NCBI RefSeq assembly: GCF_025152405.1
Contig: NZ_CP102292.1
Span: forward strand, 1,860,001-1,924,000
Length of the DNA stretch: 64,000 nt
Reading direction: 5' to 3'
Source of the DNA: [Ruminococcus] lactaris ATCC 29176
GTDB taxonomy: Bacteria; Bacillota; Clostridia; Lachnospirales; Lachnospiraceae
Part shown: one piece after another, positions 48,439 through 57,332 of the stretch
Layout: every line of letters starts with the position of its first letter
How positions within the stretch are numbered: position 1 is the first letter of the stretch
Position numbers and translations under genes: made by a program
Notes under the pieces: model-generated
What the model was told of the DNA's origin: nothing
The model's database searches: none
Seen by the model: the letters and a program-made list of their open reading frames with translations, nothing else

Positions 48439-49395
48439 TTAATTCCTTTTTCTTGCAGTTACACACACCCACTCGCCCTGATAGGTCACATCAATGAGTT
48501 CCAGTCCCGCCTTTGCCACTGCCTCTTTTACAGTTTCTTCCTTATCATCAATAATTCCGCTTGTAATATAAATTCCGCCCGGTTTAAGCTGGTTTACGAT
48601 CACCGGGGTCAGCTCTACCAGTACCGGTGCCAGGATATTGGCAGCCACGATATCATAACATTCATAACCGACCTTGTCCTGCACTGCTTTATCATCAATG
48701 ATATTTCCGATCATGACTTCATACTTGTCTCTGGAGATCCCGTTATTCTCCATATTTTCATAGGTTGCATCGATCGCACATGGATCAAGATCTGTTCCCA
48801 CGGAATGTTCTGCCCCGAATTTCAGTGCCAGCATTCCAAGAATACCACTTCCGCATCCTACATCAAGAATCTTCGTCTTCTCCGTCACGTACTTTCTGAT
48901 CTGCCGGATACAAAGCTGGGTTGTCTCATGCATTCCTGTTCCAAATGCCGTACCCGGATCAATATGGATGACCATTTTATCCTCATCGGACGGCTTTACA
49001 TCCTCCCAGGACGGGATGATGAGGATATCATCCACATAGAACTGATGAAAATACTTCTTCCAGTTATTGACCCAGTCCACATCCTCCGTCTCGGATTCTT
49101 CAATCGTGCATTCACCGACGTTCACATAAGCAGACATCTCTTCTAATTCCTTTTTTACATTCGCCAGCACAGCTTCTGTGTCTGCCTCTTCTTCCAGATA
49201 AAAACTCAGATATGCCACTCCGTCATCCGGCTCGATCTCCGGAAGGATATCAACGAACATCTGCTCCTTATCTGATTCTGTCAGCGGGATCTTATCTTCA
49301 ATCTCCACACCTTCGATCCCAAGATCTGCCAGCATACTGCTGACGATATCTTCTGCTTCTGTCGTTGTCTTCAACCGGAATTTATTCCATTTCAT
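48439..49395 (-). CDS. prmA: Ribosomal protein L11 methyltransferase
   Basis: PrmA trimethylates L11. The 318-residue protein has the N-terminal substrate-binding domain and a SAM domain with DPGTAFGTGMHETTQLC, motif I ILDVGCGSGILGMLAL and the NILAPVL motif. It starts immediately after the GH25 gene stop, with an AGGAGG site inside the end of that gene, and is followed by rsmE. Confidence 0.96.
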   Translation of the reverse strand: MKWNKFRLKTTTEAEDIVSSMLADLGIEGVEIEDKIPLTESDKEQMFVDILPEIEPDDGVAYLSFYLEEEADTEAVLANVKKELEEMSAYVNVGECTIEESETEDVDWVNNWKKYFHQFYVDDILIIPSWEDVKPSDEDKMVIHIDPGTAFGTGMHETTQLCIRQIRKYVTEKTKILDVGCGSGILGMLALKFGAEHSVGTDLDPCAIDATYENMENNGISRDKYEVMIGNIIDDKAVQDKVGYECYDIVAANILAPVLVELTPVIVNQLKPGGIYITSGIIDDKEETVKEAVAKAGLELIDVTYQGEWVCVTARKRN

Positions 49396-50325
49396 TTAAT
49401 TTTCCTCCTGAAACCATAAATCTAAATCAACATGTCCTGTGATCCCGGGTACTTCTCCCGTCTCACTGTACTGCCACATTTTAAATGCATACGGACACTG
49501 TGGCTCTTCGTGATAATCCGCATACCAGAAATCATATCCTTCAAGTTCTTCCAGCTTCAGCGTAAATGCCATCCATTTCATATTGGCATAAATCATTGCA
49601 TCGTACCCCTCTGCTTTGATACTGTCGCAAAATACCTTACAGTAATTTGTGAAATCTTCCCGTGTATTGGAATCGGTTCTTGCCTCATCCCCTTTGATCT
49701 CTTCTGTATCAAATACAACCGGTGCTGTGATGTCATACTGCCTGATATGCTCCAGTACAAAATCTGCCTCTTCCACTGTCTCGGACAAAGTTGTTGCCTG
49801 TGAAAAGAAATAAACTCCTACTTCCAGGCCGGCTGACAATGCACCCTGCACATTTTGGTCAAACATATCATCCAGTACTAGAACACCACTCTCTCCGTAG
49901 GCACGATATCCCAGCCGTACGATCACAAAATCAATCCCACTTTCCTTTACCTGCTGCCAGTCTGTATCCTCGCCCTGAAATTCAGAAACGTCCACACCCA
50001 GCTTTGAAGAAATATGCTTCTTCGTATCTGAATAAGTCTTATATCCGCTTTCCGGGTCCGTCACAAGATTCTTAAAATTATACGGGTTCTTTGCCACTTC
50101 GTCAAGCAGCTCTGCCTGATAAGAATTTCCTTCCACATCCTCAAAAGTATAACAGGTCGTATCGGATGAGGACTTTTTCACCTGCTCTTCATTCTCTGCG
50201 GCATCCGCAGCTTCTTTCCAGCCTTTTGTGCCTGCTTCTTTTTCCGCATCACCTGCTTTACAGGCCTCGAAAGAAAGCAGCAGAAAGAAGAGGAGCAGCA
50301 CCCCCGCTCTGATCTTTTTTATCAT
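49396..50325 (-). CDS. Secreted GH25 lysozyme-like muramidase
   Basis: The 309-residue protein has a signal peptide (hydrophobic 8-20) ending in a cysteine (SFEAC) that is a poor lipobox, a charged linker, and a GH25 domain from about 105. GH25 enzymes cut the MurNAc-GlcNAc bond of peptidoglycan. Catalytic residues appear as the aspartate of GVDVSEFQG and the Asp-Glu pair in VVFDTEE; the WYADYHEEP and FKMWQYSETG segments complete the site. It is the first gene of the prmA-rsmE-desulfurase-thiI run, to which it has no obvious functional tie. Confidence 0.92.
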   Translation of the reverse strand: MIKKIRAGVLLLFFLLLSFEACKAGDAEKEAGTKGWKEAADAAENEEQVKKSSSDTTCYTFEDVEGNSYQAELLDEVAKNPYNFKNLVTDPESGYKTYSDTKKHISSKLGVDVSEFQGEDTDWQQVKESGIDFVIVRLGYRAYGESGVLVLDDMFDQNVQGALSAGLEVGVYFFSQATTLSETVEEADFVLEHIRQYDITAPVVFDTEEIKGDEARTDSNTREDFTNYCKVFCDSIKAEGYDAMIYANMKWMAFTLKLEELEGYDFWYADYHEEPQCPYAFKMWQYSETGEVPGITGHVDLDLWFQEEN

Positions 50326-50344
50326 TCTCTACACTCCATCTTTA

Positions 50345-50694
50345 TTTTCAGCCTTAATCTTTATTTTACCACTACAGACGGCTTTTGCAAATACCCCATA
50401 CCTGCAACAACGGAACTTCTTTTGTCCTCGCCTCTGCACGTTATCCTGCTGCCATTGAACTGATCATAAGTAACTATGGACTTACCTGTTCCATCATAGC
50501 CTTCTCAGGAGGACTGATCCTGGACGAAAACCGTTCTGTTCTTTATGAAAAAGGCTTCACAGCAAAGGACGCGGCTTATACCCGATCTGACTGGATTGTA
50601 AAAGATCCCTCAGACCCAAGAGTCCTTTTTTATCACAGCAGACAATGATCAGGATGGAATTGCACTTGCACTGAAGCAACTGGATCTCTGAAAG
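50345..50694 (+). pseudogene. Decayed Cof-type HAD-IIB phosphatase
   Basis: Three pieces of a Cof-like phosphatase can be read on the plus strand. A first piece, in another frame, gives FTTTDGF...IPATTE where the family has a D.DGT motif. The main frame gives GTSFVLASARYPAAIELI and FSGGLILDENRSVLYEKGFT, typical of the first domain. The last piece gives TADNDQDGIALALKQL and then a stop, typical of the C-terminus. About 150 residues between the last two are missing and the first motif has lost its nucleophile. The remnant fills most of the gap between the GH25 gene and the esterase gene. Confidence 0.7.
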
Positions 50695-50710
50695 TTCTCA
50701 TATATGACAC

Positions 50711-50739
50711 TTGACATTTCTCTTTCTTCGCTTTAATAT
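50711..50739 (+). promoter_or_regulatory. Sigma-A promoter of the SGNH esterase gene
   Basis: TTGACA (50711-50716) and TAATAT (50734-50739) are separated by 17 bases. Confidence 0.7.
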
Positions 50740-50782
50740 ACTATTCATATATGATTAGTATGTTTATAAAGGAGTTGACGTT

Positions 50783-51397
50783 ATGAATATTTTATGTTTT
50801 GGAGATTCAAATACTTATGGATATTGCCCTGACGGATCAGGACGCTTTGATGCAGATACCCGTTGGACCGGTCTGCTTCAGAAAAAGCTTGGAACCAATG
50901 ACCGTATTATTGAAGAAGGTCTCTGTGGAAGAACTACCGTCTTTTCCGATGAATTGCGGGAAGGCCGCCGTGGACTGGATACGATCGGTATTCTCCTGGA
51001 AAGCCATGCCCCTGTGGATCTGCTCATCCTGATGCTCGGAACCAATGACTGCAAGACCCGTTACAACGCCTCTGCCGGCACGATTGCCAAGGGACTGGAA
51101 CAGGTCATCACCAAAGCTCAGAAAAGTTCTCCCCACCCTTTTCGTCTTCTCGTGATCTCACCGATCCTCCTTGCTCCCGGTGTCGGCGATCCTGGATTTG
51201 ACCCGGAATTTAATAAAGGTTCTGAGCTTGTCTCTCAGAACCTTGCCACTGAATATAAAAAAATTGCTGCCCGGTATCACGCTGATTTTCTCGATGCTGC
51301 CTCTGTTGCCAATGCCAGTGAAACCGACCGTCAGCATCTGGATGCTCTGGGGCATCGGCTTCTGGCTGAAGCAATCTATAAAAAGATCACCACTTAA
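50783..51397 (+). CDS. SGNH/GDSL family hydrolase (arylesterase-like)
   Basis: The 204-residue protein has all four SGNH blocks: ILCFGDSNTYGY (nucleophile Ser in GDS), the glycine in EEGLCGRTT, GTNDCK, and the catalytic Asp-His pair in DRQHLDALGH. There is no signal peptide, so it is cytoplasmic. Relatives include arylesterases and acetyl-xylan or acyl-CoA esterases; the substrate is unknown. It has its own promoter and a strong AAAGGAG site and lies on the plus strand in a mostly minus-strand region. Confidence 0.93.
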   Translation: MNILCFGDSNTYGYCPDGSGRFDADTRWTGLLQKKLGTNDRIIEEGLCGRTTVFSDELREGRRGLDTIGILLESHAPVDLLILMLGTNDCKTRYNASAGTIAKGLEQVITKAQKSSPHPFRLLVISPILLAPGVGDPGFDPEFNKGSELVSQNLATEYKKIAARYHADFLDAASVANASETDRQHLDALGHRLLAEAIYKKITT

Positions 51398-51524
51398 GCA
51401 ATGGTTTTTGGGAGAACTTGATTGCAATTTAAACGACATAGCTTTGGAAATCAGCAACTTACTCAGCCTTGAAACGGATTTATTTGCAAATCAGGTATAA
51501 CTGCAAAAAATCCTTGCAAAAAAA

Positions 51525-51552
51525 GATGTAACCCCATAATCGGGATTACACC
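51525..51552 (-). terminator. Intrinsic terminator of the PTS-glucosidase operon
   Basis: GTAA.CCC pairs with GGG.TTAC around ATAATC, followed on the minus strand by seven T residues, 12 bases past the alpha-glucosidase stop. Confidence 0.8.
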
Positions 51553-51564
51553 ATTTTTCTTACC

Positions 51565-53247
51565 TCATTTTGTATAGTATACATAAGCCCCATAAGGCTT
51601 CATTGTGATCTTTGATGCAAACTTTTCAGGAGCATCTTTATAATTGGAAATTACAAGCTCACTTCTCTCTGCTTTTACAGACTCATCCACCTCGTATTCC
51701 ACTGTCTCATCCGTGAAATTGCAAAGAACAATCAGACTTTCTTTCTCTCCTTTTCTCAGGTAAGCATAAATCTTTTCATTCTCTGCATCCAGCAGTTCAT
51801 AAACTCCATCCGTAATAATCGGAAGTTCATGACGCAGGGCAATCAGCTTCTGATAGTAATAGAAAACAGAGTCACTGTCTGCCAGAGCATTTTCTACATT
51901 GATCTTTTTATAATTAGCATTGACACGAATCCATGGCTGTGCTTCGGAGAATCCGGCATTTTCAGAAGCATCCCACTGCATCGGAGTTCTGGCGTTGTCT
52001 CTGGACTTCAAATGAAGTAAATGGAGGGTATCTTCTTTTGAAAATCCTTTTCTTTCTGTAAAATCTTTAAAGATATCCAGTGCTTCTACGTCTTTGTACT
52101 CCTCGATCCTTGTAAAATCTGCATTGGTCATTCCAAGCTCTTCCCCTTCATAAATGTAAGGAGTTCCCTGCATCATATGAAGACATGTTCCAAGCATTTT
52201 TGCCGAGATTTCTCTGTATTCTTCTGAATCGTTTCCAAAGCGTGTCACAGCTCTCGCCTGATCGTGATTGCACCAGTACAGACTGTTCCAGCCATTGCAC
52301 TCATGCATCTTATCCTGCCACTGCGTCATGATTTTTTTCAGTGCCACAAGAGGCACACGATTCGTTGCATATTTTCCATTCTCATCATAATCCAGATGCA
52401 TATGGTCAAAATGAAAGACCATGTTCAGTTCTTTTCTTGATTCATCTGTATAAAGAGCCGCCTCATCTGCATTGGTATGCGGTGCCTCTCCTACGGTCAT
52501 AATATCGTATTTACTCAATACTTCCCGGTTCATCTCCTGGAGAAATTCATGTACTCTCGGTCCATTTGCACATCCGGCATAATAACTTCCGTAAGCTTTA
52601 TTTTGAATCACCGGCCCGTCCGGAAAACTCTGATCTTTCGAAAGAAGCGAAATTACATCCATCCGGAATCCATCGATTCCTTTATCCAGCCAGAACCGCA
52701 GGATATCATATACTTCCTGCCGCACTTTCGGATTTTCCCAGTTCAGATCCGGCTGCTCTTTTGCAAAGCAGTGCAGATAATACTGGGCACGCTCCTCTGC
52801 ATACTCCCAGGCAGATCCGCCGAAGCTGGATCCCCAGTTATTGATTACTTCGTCTTTCCATATATAGTAGTCGCTGTAAGGATTGTCCTTACTTTTTCTT
52901 GATTCCTGAAACCATGGATGCTGGTCAGAGGTATGATTTACAACCAGGTCAAGAATGATCTTCAGACCTGCCTCATGTGCTTCTGCAAGCAGATTTTCAA
53001 AATCTTCCATGGTACCAAATGTCGGCTCGATCTCTCTGTAATTGGAAATATCATACCCGTTATCCACCTGCGGAGACGCGTAGATCGGATTCAACCAGAG
53101 AACATCCACCCCCAGCTTTACAAGATAAGGAATTTTTTTGCGGATTCCATTCAGATCCCCGATCCCGTCTCCATTTGAATCACAAAAGCTTTTCGGATAT
53201 ACCTGATATACTACACTCTTTTTCCACCATGCCGTTTTATTACTCAT
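51565..53247 (-). CDS. GH13 alpha-glucosidase (oligo-1,6-glucosidase type)
   Basis: The 560-residue enzyme is a full-length GH13 subfamily 31-like alpha-glucosidase. The nucleophile is the Asp of DGFRMDVI near residue 196, the acid/base Glu is in TVGEAPH near 251, and the third acid is in NHDQAR near 327. Valine follows the nucleophile; in this subfamily that residue is linked to alpha-1,6 rather than alpha-1,4 preference. No signal peptide is present, so it acts on imported sugars. The start chosen at 53247 (MSNKTAWWKK) has a GGAG nine bases upstream and overlaps the EIIA stop; six more codons reach 53265. As last gene of a mannose-class PTS operon it probably processes the transported sugar. 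Confidence 0.92.
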   Translation of the reverse strand: MSNKTAWWKKSVVYQVYPKSFCDSNGDGIGDLNGIRKKIPYLVKLGVDVLWLNPIYASPQVDNGYDISNYREIEPTFGTMEDFENLLAEAHEAGLKIILDLVVNHTSDQHPWFQESRKSKDNPYSDYYIWKDEVINNWGSSFGGSAWEYAEERAQYYLHCFAKEQPDLNWENPKVRQEVYDILRFWLDKGIDGFRMDVISLLSKDQSFPDGPVIQNKAYGSYYAGCANGPRVHEFLQEMNREVLSKYDIMTVGEAPHTNADEAALYTDESRKELNMVFHFDHMHLDYDENGKYATNRVPLVALKKIMTQWQDKMHECNGWNSLYWCNHDQARAVTRFGNDSEEYREISAKMLGTCLHMMQGTPYIYEGEELGMTNADFTRIEEYKDVEALDIFKDFTERKGFSKEDTLHLLHLKSRDNARTPMQWDASENAGFSEAQPWIRVNANYKKINVENALADSDSVFYYYQKLIALRHELPIITDGVYELLDAENEKIYAYLRKGEKESLIVLCNFTDETVEYEVDESVKAERSELVISNYKDAPEKFASKITMKPYGAYVYYTK

Positions 53248-53656
53248 CTTCGTCATCTCCATCATCTGCTATATCATTGACATATTTTATTTCATTCTTT
53301 GCTTCTTCCACCATCTCACGCATCCGTTCCACCGTGATATATTCTCCCTGCGGCTCCATGGCTACCTGAAATGCAAGTGGAAGGTTCATACCACTCACAA
53401 TGTGCGTATGCGGTCTGTTGCGATAACGGAAAAACTGCTGGTTCACACTTCCTGAAGTCAGGTCTGTCAGAACGATCACTTCATCTTCCTCTGCAAATCC
53501 TTTCATCAGTTCATCGACTGCCTCTTCCACCGGCTGGTTATCCAGATAGGCAGAGAGTGCAATCGTCTCCTGCACTCCGCCTGAAACAAAATTCAGAGTA
53601 TCCTTTAATCCATCTGCCATCTTATGATGAGATGCTGTAACTAAAATTCTTTTCAT
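53240..53656 (-). CDS. PTS mannose/fructose/sorbose family EIIA component
   Basis: The 138-residue protein has the EIIA-Man fold: MKRILVTASHHKMADGL near the N-terminus holds the histidine that accepts phosphate from HPr (His10 or His11), followed by the VIVLTDLTSGSVNQQ strand that closes the site and VSGMNLPLAF. It passes phosphate to EIIB. The C-terminus is very acidic (DDGDDEDE). The start at 53656 matches the family; an ORF extension of 22 residues overlaps the EIID gene. It lies between EIID and the glucosidase. Confidence 0.93.
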   Translation of the reverse strand: MKRILVTASHHKMADGLKDTLNFVSGGVQETIALSAYLDNQPVEEAVDELMKGFAEEDEVIVLTDLTSGSVNQQFFRYRNRPHTHIVSGMNLPLAFQVAMEPQGEYITVERMREMVEEAKNEIKYVNDIADDGDDEDE

Positions 53657-53675
53657 AGATATTATTTCCTTTCCG

Positions 53676-54551
53676 CTATACTGTGAGGATTCCAAAGAAA
53701 GAGCATACCAGTGCAATAACAATAATCAGAAGGATCAGTTTCGTTGCTGTCCACTTCTTATTTCCGAGCAGCTTGTAGACAAGTGCTGTCAGAAGTACCG
53801 GAAGCAGGGATGGCATGATCCTGTCAAGTATATCGGTCTGAAGTGCCAGTGAAACTTCCCCGACTTTAAAATTTAATGCTGTTGTCATTTTTACAGAAGA
53901 AGCGATCAATGCACCGACAACACTCAGTCCCATGATAGAAGCGGCTTCTGTAAATGTCGTAAGGCTTTTTCCAAGGTTTGTGATCAGCTTTGTTCCTGAA
54001 GTATATCCCACTTCAAACATTTTTCTCTTTACAAACCAGAAAATGATGTTTGCAATAAACCAGATGATCGCACCCAGCGGATTTCCCTGCTGTGCCATAT
54101 ATCCTGAAATAGATCCCATGATCGTCGGCCAGAGAACCCATACCAGCGTATCACCAACTCCGGCAAACGGTCCCATCAGACTGGTCTTTAACGACTGTAC
54201 TGTCTCTTTCGCCTCGATGCCGTCCTTCTCTTCGATCGCCAGTGTCGCACCCAGGATCATACTGGACATGACTGTTGTGGAATTGAAATAATTAAAATGG
54301 TTGTTCAGTGCCTCTTTGTATTCTTCATCTTTTTTATAGATCTTACGAAGTACCGGTGCCATTGCCCATGCTACAGCCGGACCCATCTGGGATTCGTAAT
54401 TGAAAATGTTACATGCCATAAAGTTATATCTGTCGGCTGTCTTTTTCAGATCTTTTTTTGTTACCTGATAACGCTGCGTTCCATCATTCAGGTTCAGCTC
54501 AACACCTGTGCTGCCTGCTTTATTTACTGTATTATTTTCCATCTTACTCAT
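53676..54551 (-). CDS. PTS mannose/fructose/sorbose family EIID component
   Basis: EIID forms, with EIIC, the membrane channel of mannose-class PTS. The 291-residue protein has the typical N-terminal RYNFMACNIFNYESQMGPAVAWAM segment (with breaks), the GPFAGVGDTLVWVLWPTIMG motif that marks the family, and hydrophobic C-terminal helices. The start at 54551 has GGGAG nine bases upstream and overlaps the EIIC stop by 8 bases. Confidence 0.95.
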   Translation of the reverse strand: MSKMENNTVNKAGSTGVELNLNDGTQRYQVTKKDLKKTADRYNFMACNIFNYESQMGPAVAWAMAPVLRKIYKKDEEYKEALNNHFNYFNSTTVMSSMILGATLAIEEKDGIEAKETVQSLKTSLMGPFAGVGDTLVWVLWPTIMGSISGYMAQQGNPLGAIIWFIANIIFWFVKRKMFEVGYTSGTKLITNLGKSLTTFTEAASIMGLSVVGALIASSVKMTTALNFKVGEVSLALQTDILDRIMPSLLPVLLTALVYKLLGNKKWTATKLILLIIVIALVCSFFGILTV

Positions 54552-55338
54552 CAAAATCATCTCCCATCTCATCCACTGTTGTAACAGCTACTGCTTTCTC
54601 TGCCTCTGCGGCTTTTTTCATTTCTGTCGTAAAATACCAGAATGCTGCGGCAAATCCGACAATCGCAATTCCGAGTACCGGCATGGACAGATAAGCTGAA
54701 AGTACAAATCCGATCAGAATAAATGGAAGGAATTTCTTAACCGGCATATAACGCATCAACATTCCGATACCGACTACAGGAAGCATTCCTGCTGCAATGG
54801 ACAGCCCGTCTGTCACCCACTGTGGGATCACATCCAGGATAAAATTCACTACATTTGCACCAAAGCATACAACGATCACTGTTGGAATGATTGTCTGAAG
54901 GGAACAGAGCAGCGGTCCGACCCATGCGATCCGGTTCATGTTTTTCCATTTTCCTTCATTATTATCACTCTGCATCTTATGTGCTACAAAGTTATTTACA
55001 ATACGCACTACAACTTCTAACTGGATCGCAAGAAGTCCAACCGGAAGTCCAACACCTACAGCCGCATCAATTCCCGTTCCTGTGCGGACTGCGATAAATG
55101 TACCGATAATTGTTGCAAGTCCGTAATTTGGGGCAGAAGCTCCTCCAAGTGCTGCCACACCAAGCGACATCAACTGGAATGTACCTCCGATCATAAGACC
55201 TGTATTTAAGTCTCCCATGATCAGACCTGAAATTGTACCAACGATTACGGAGAACCAGGACATAACAACCGGACCATTCTGGTCGATCGTCATGTACCCT
55301 GCCAAAAGAATGATTAATATATCCTGTATGATATGCAT
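54544..55338 (-). CDS. PTS mannose/fructose/sorbose family EIIC component
   Basis: The 264-residue protein has about seven membrane helices and the family signatures DQNGPVVMSWFSVIVG, GGTFQLMSLGVAALGGASAPNYG (in parts) and VGLPVGLLAIQLEV. With EIID it selects and moves the sugar. The start is the ATG at 55338 with GAGAGGTG six bases upstream; an in-frame GTG at 55347 overlaps that ribosome site. It lies 73 bases after EIIB. Confidence 0.95.
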   Translation of the reverse strand: MHIIQDILIILLAGYMTIDQNGPVVMSWFSVIVGTISGLIMGDLNTGLMIGGTFQLMSLGVAALGGASAPNYGLATIIGTFIAVRTGTGIDAAVGVGLPVGLLAIQLEVVVRIVNNFVAHKMQSDNNEGKWKNMNRIAWVGPLLCSLQTIIPTVIVVCFGANVVNFILDVIPQWVTDGLSIAAGMLPVVGIGMLMRYMPVKKFLPFILIGFVLSAYLSMPVLGIAIVGFAAAFWYFTTEMKKAAEAEKAVAVTTVDEMGDDFDE

Positions 55339-55411
55339 ATCTGTCACCTCTCAATTTTTTACTTATCTGACACTGATCTTTTCTTTTTCTGAATCAATAT
55401 ATTTTTCTGAA

Positions 55412-55870
55412 TCAGTATGCCTCTTCTGCATCAGTCGGAACATACTGGATCACGATCGGAACACCCTTGCTTCTGATGATTTCAAGATCTGCTTTTTCTT
55501 TCTCATTCAGTGCAATAAATTTTGTGACCGGTGTTCTTCCATTCTCATTGAAAATAATTCCAAGATCTACTTTCGGGATCTCGACGCCGCCTTCCATCAG
55601 ACGGATCAGTGTCTCCGGCTCTTTTACAAGAACGAACACTCTCTGTCCGTCATATTTACCGGCTTTAAAATTGGCGATTGCTGTCTCTGTGCTGATGACA
55701 GACACTCCTGTTCCTGCCGGCTTTGCCATTCTCATACTTGCCTTGATCTCTTCGTTATTGCAAAGCACATCATCTACCACCATAAATCTTTTTACCTGAA
55801 GATGTGGTGCCCACTGGTTTACGATCAACCCATGAATCAGTCTCTGATCAACTCTTGCTAATACTACCAT
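55412..55870 (-). CDS. PTS mannose/fructose/sorbose family EIIB component
   Basis: The 152-residue protein starts MVVLARVDQRLIHGLIVNQW, where the histidine of RLIHG is the phosphate acceptor that phosphorylates the incoming sugar. FMVVDDVLCNNEEIKASMRMA and the C-terminal VQYVPTDA segments complete the EIIB-Man fold. It is the first gene of the operon EIIB-EIIC-EIID-EIIA-glucosidase. An operator-like palindrome lies 29-44 bases upstream of its start and a GGAGG site precedes the ATG. Confidence 0.95.
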   Translation of the reverse strand: MVVLARVDQRLIHGLIVNQWAPHLQVKRFMVVDDVLCNNEEIKASMRMAKPAGTGVSVISTETAIANFKAGKYDGQRVFVLVKEPETLIRLMEGGVEIPKVDLGIIFNENGRTPVTKFIALNEKEKADLEIIRSKGVPIVIQYVPTDAEEAY

Positions 55871-55898
55871 TTTCTTTTCCTCCTTGATTTTTGCTTTT

Positions 55899-55914
55899 TT
55901 GGTATCGTTACCAA
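55899..55914. promoter_or_regulatory. LacI-type operator before the PTS operon
   Basis: TTGGTA-TCGT-TACCAA is a palindrome (central CG) of the kind bound by LacI-family repressors. A near copy lies upstream of the adjacent lacI-type gene (57076-57091), which supports control of both by that regulator. Confidence 0.75.
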
Positions 55915-55929
55915 TTTGTTTCTTTTAAA

Positions 55930-55955
55930 AACCAGCACTGGATTTCGTACTGGTT
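55930..55955 (-). terminator. Hairpin between the LacI-type gene and the PTS operon
   Basis: AACCAGCAC and GTACTGGTT form a 9-base stem (one wobble pair) with an eight-base loop, 22 bases past the regulator stop, followed on the minus strand by only four T residues. It may be a leaky terminator that lets regulator transcripts continue into the PTS genes; no separate strong promoter is visible after it. Confidence 0.5.
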
Positions 55956-55977
55956 ATTTACTAAATTACTGCTGCCC

Positions 55978-56991
55978 TCAGGCTGACTGCCGGATCACTA
56001 ATTCAAGATCCAGTTCTTTGCGGATCGTATCTTCCGCTCCGTCCCTGAGCTGACGGATCATTTCTTTTGCCGCATACTCGCCTTCCTGAGCAATCGGTTG
56101 ACGGATCGTCGTCAGAGGAATCTGTATGCAGGATGCCAGCGGCTGGTCATCCACTCCCAGAATTGCAATATCTTCCGGGATCCGGATTCCATTTGCAAGT
56201 CCTTCGATCACCATTCCGGCTGCCACTTCATCACTTCCTGCAATGACTGCATCCGGTCTTTCCTGCAAAGAGAGATTTAAGATCTTTTTCATCACTCTCT
56301 TTCCATCTTCCATCGTATGTATTCTCGTAAACATCTGATCCGGGTCAGCACTTTTTCCCGCCTTGCTTAATGTCTCAATAAAACCTCTGTAGCGGTCACT
56401 GTCGATATTCAGTCCCTTTGGCTGTAAAACCAACGCTTTTGCTCCTGTACAGTAAGCGATTCTCTGATGTCCTTTACCTAAAAGATACTCGGTTGCTTTT
56501 TGAAATCCCTCATATTGTCTTCCACAGATCATTGAGATCTCATGGTCTTCATTGTACTCATTACATGCAACCAGCCTGCCATACTGGGTAAACTTCCTGA
56601 TCAGTTCCCACTGGTTCTCAATCGCACAGAGGATTGCACCGTCTGCGTGCTGCATACGAAGCAGATTCAATGCTTCTTCCTCTCCTGCCCGTTCTCCGTA
56701 AGTCTGGATGATCAACGTCCTGTATGCATATTTGCTGCATGTTCTTTCGATTGAATCAACCAGATGAGCAAAAAAGTTATTCGTGATCGTCGGAACAACC
56801 ACAGCCACATTTCCTGAACCGGAACCTCTCATCTGTCTTGCTGCCTGCAGGGGACTGTATCCCAGTGCATCCATCGCCTCCTGTACCCGCTGTCTTTTTG
56901 CTTCTGATACATGAGGCTTATTATTGATAACTCTTGATACGGTAGAGACTGATAATCCTGAAAGCTTTGCCACATCTGATATCGTTGCCAA
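55978..56991 (-). CDS. LacI family transcriptional regulator of the PTS operon
   Basis: The 337-residue protein has the N-terminal LacI helix-turn-helix and hinge (ATISDVAKLSGLSVSTVSRVINN, read in parts; hinge near LQAARQMRG) and the periplasmic-binding-protein-like effector domain (AVVVPTITNNFFAHLVDSI, AILGVDDQPLASCI, LTTIRQP). The start is a TTG at 56991 with AAGGAG eight bases upstream. Position and operators indicate that it represses the PTS-glucosidase genes and itself until the sugar or its phosphate binds. It is not obviously CcpA. Confidence 0.93.
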   Translation of the reverse strand: MATISDVAKLSGLSVSTVSRVINNKPHVSEAKRQRVQEAMDALGYSPLQAARQMRGSGSGNVAVVVPTITNNFFAHLVDSIERTCSKYAYRTLIIQTYGERAGEEEALNLLRMQHADGAILCAIENQWELIRKFTQYGRLVACNEYNEDHEISMICGRQYEGFQKATEYLLGKGHQRIAYCTGAKALVLQPKGLNIDSDRYRGFIETLSKAGKSADPDQMFTRIHTMEDGKRVMKKILNLSLQERPDAVIAGSDEVAAGMVIEGLANGIRIPEDIAILGVDDQPLASCIQIPLTTIRQPIAQEGEYAAKEMIRQLRDGAEDTIRKELDLELVIRQSA

Positions 56992-57038
56992 TTTATCATC
57001 TCCTTGTTGTTGCTACTGTATTTCTTTGTTGTGATTAC

Positions 57039-57067
57039 ACAATACACCCTGATTTTCGATTTGTCAA
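57039..57067 (-). promoter_or_regulatory. Sigma-A promoter of the LacI-type gene
   Basis: A perfect TTGACA (57062-57067) lies 17 bases from TATTGT (57039-57044) on the minus strand. Confidence 0.75.
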
Positions 57068-57075
57068 AGCTATTT

Positions 57076-57091
57076 TTGGTATCGTTTTCAA
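57076..57091. promoter_or_regulatory. LacI-type operator (or cre site) before the LacI-type gene
   Basis: TTGGTATCGTTTTCAA shares its left half and centre with the operator at 55899-55914. Read on the minus strand it is TGAAAACGATACCA, which fits the CcpA cre consensus at all but one position, so catabolite control is a second possibility. It lies 9 bases upstream of the -35 box. Confidence 0.65.
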
Positions 57092-57302
57092 TTTTGGAAT
57101 TTTACACAAAGACGGGAATTGATTTTTGTAAGATTTCACGAAAAAACAGGAGGATTTTTTAAGAGAAAAACCAGTCACCTCTTCCTCCAGGTCACCGGCT
57201 TATAAACCAGAACTATATACTCACTCTGTTTTTATCACATCACAACTGCTCCAGCAATCCCTGAAGCCCTTCTTCCTCGTAAATCTGCTTATAATAAGTA
57301 AT

Positions 57303-57332
57303 TTGCCATTTCTTTTTTCTGTATGATATAAT
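57303..57332 (+). promoter_or_regulatory. Possible sigma-A promoter before the short plus-strand gene
   Basis: TTGCCA (57303-57308) and a perfect TATAAT (57327-57332) are 18 bases apart. The -10 box belongs to the recurrent motif TGATATAATGAGCGTTA. A second copy of the motif at 57435-57452 lies closer to the gene but lacks a -35. Confidence 0.5.

Noticed and set aside
55899..57091. The two palindromes as CcpA cre sites only.
   Set aside because: They match each other better than both match cre, and a LacI-type gene lies between them. The upstream one still fits cre with one mismatch, so dual use is left open in its entry.
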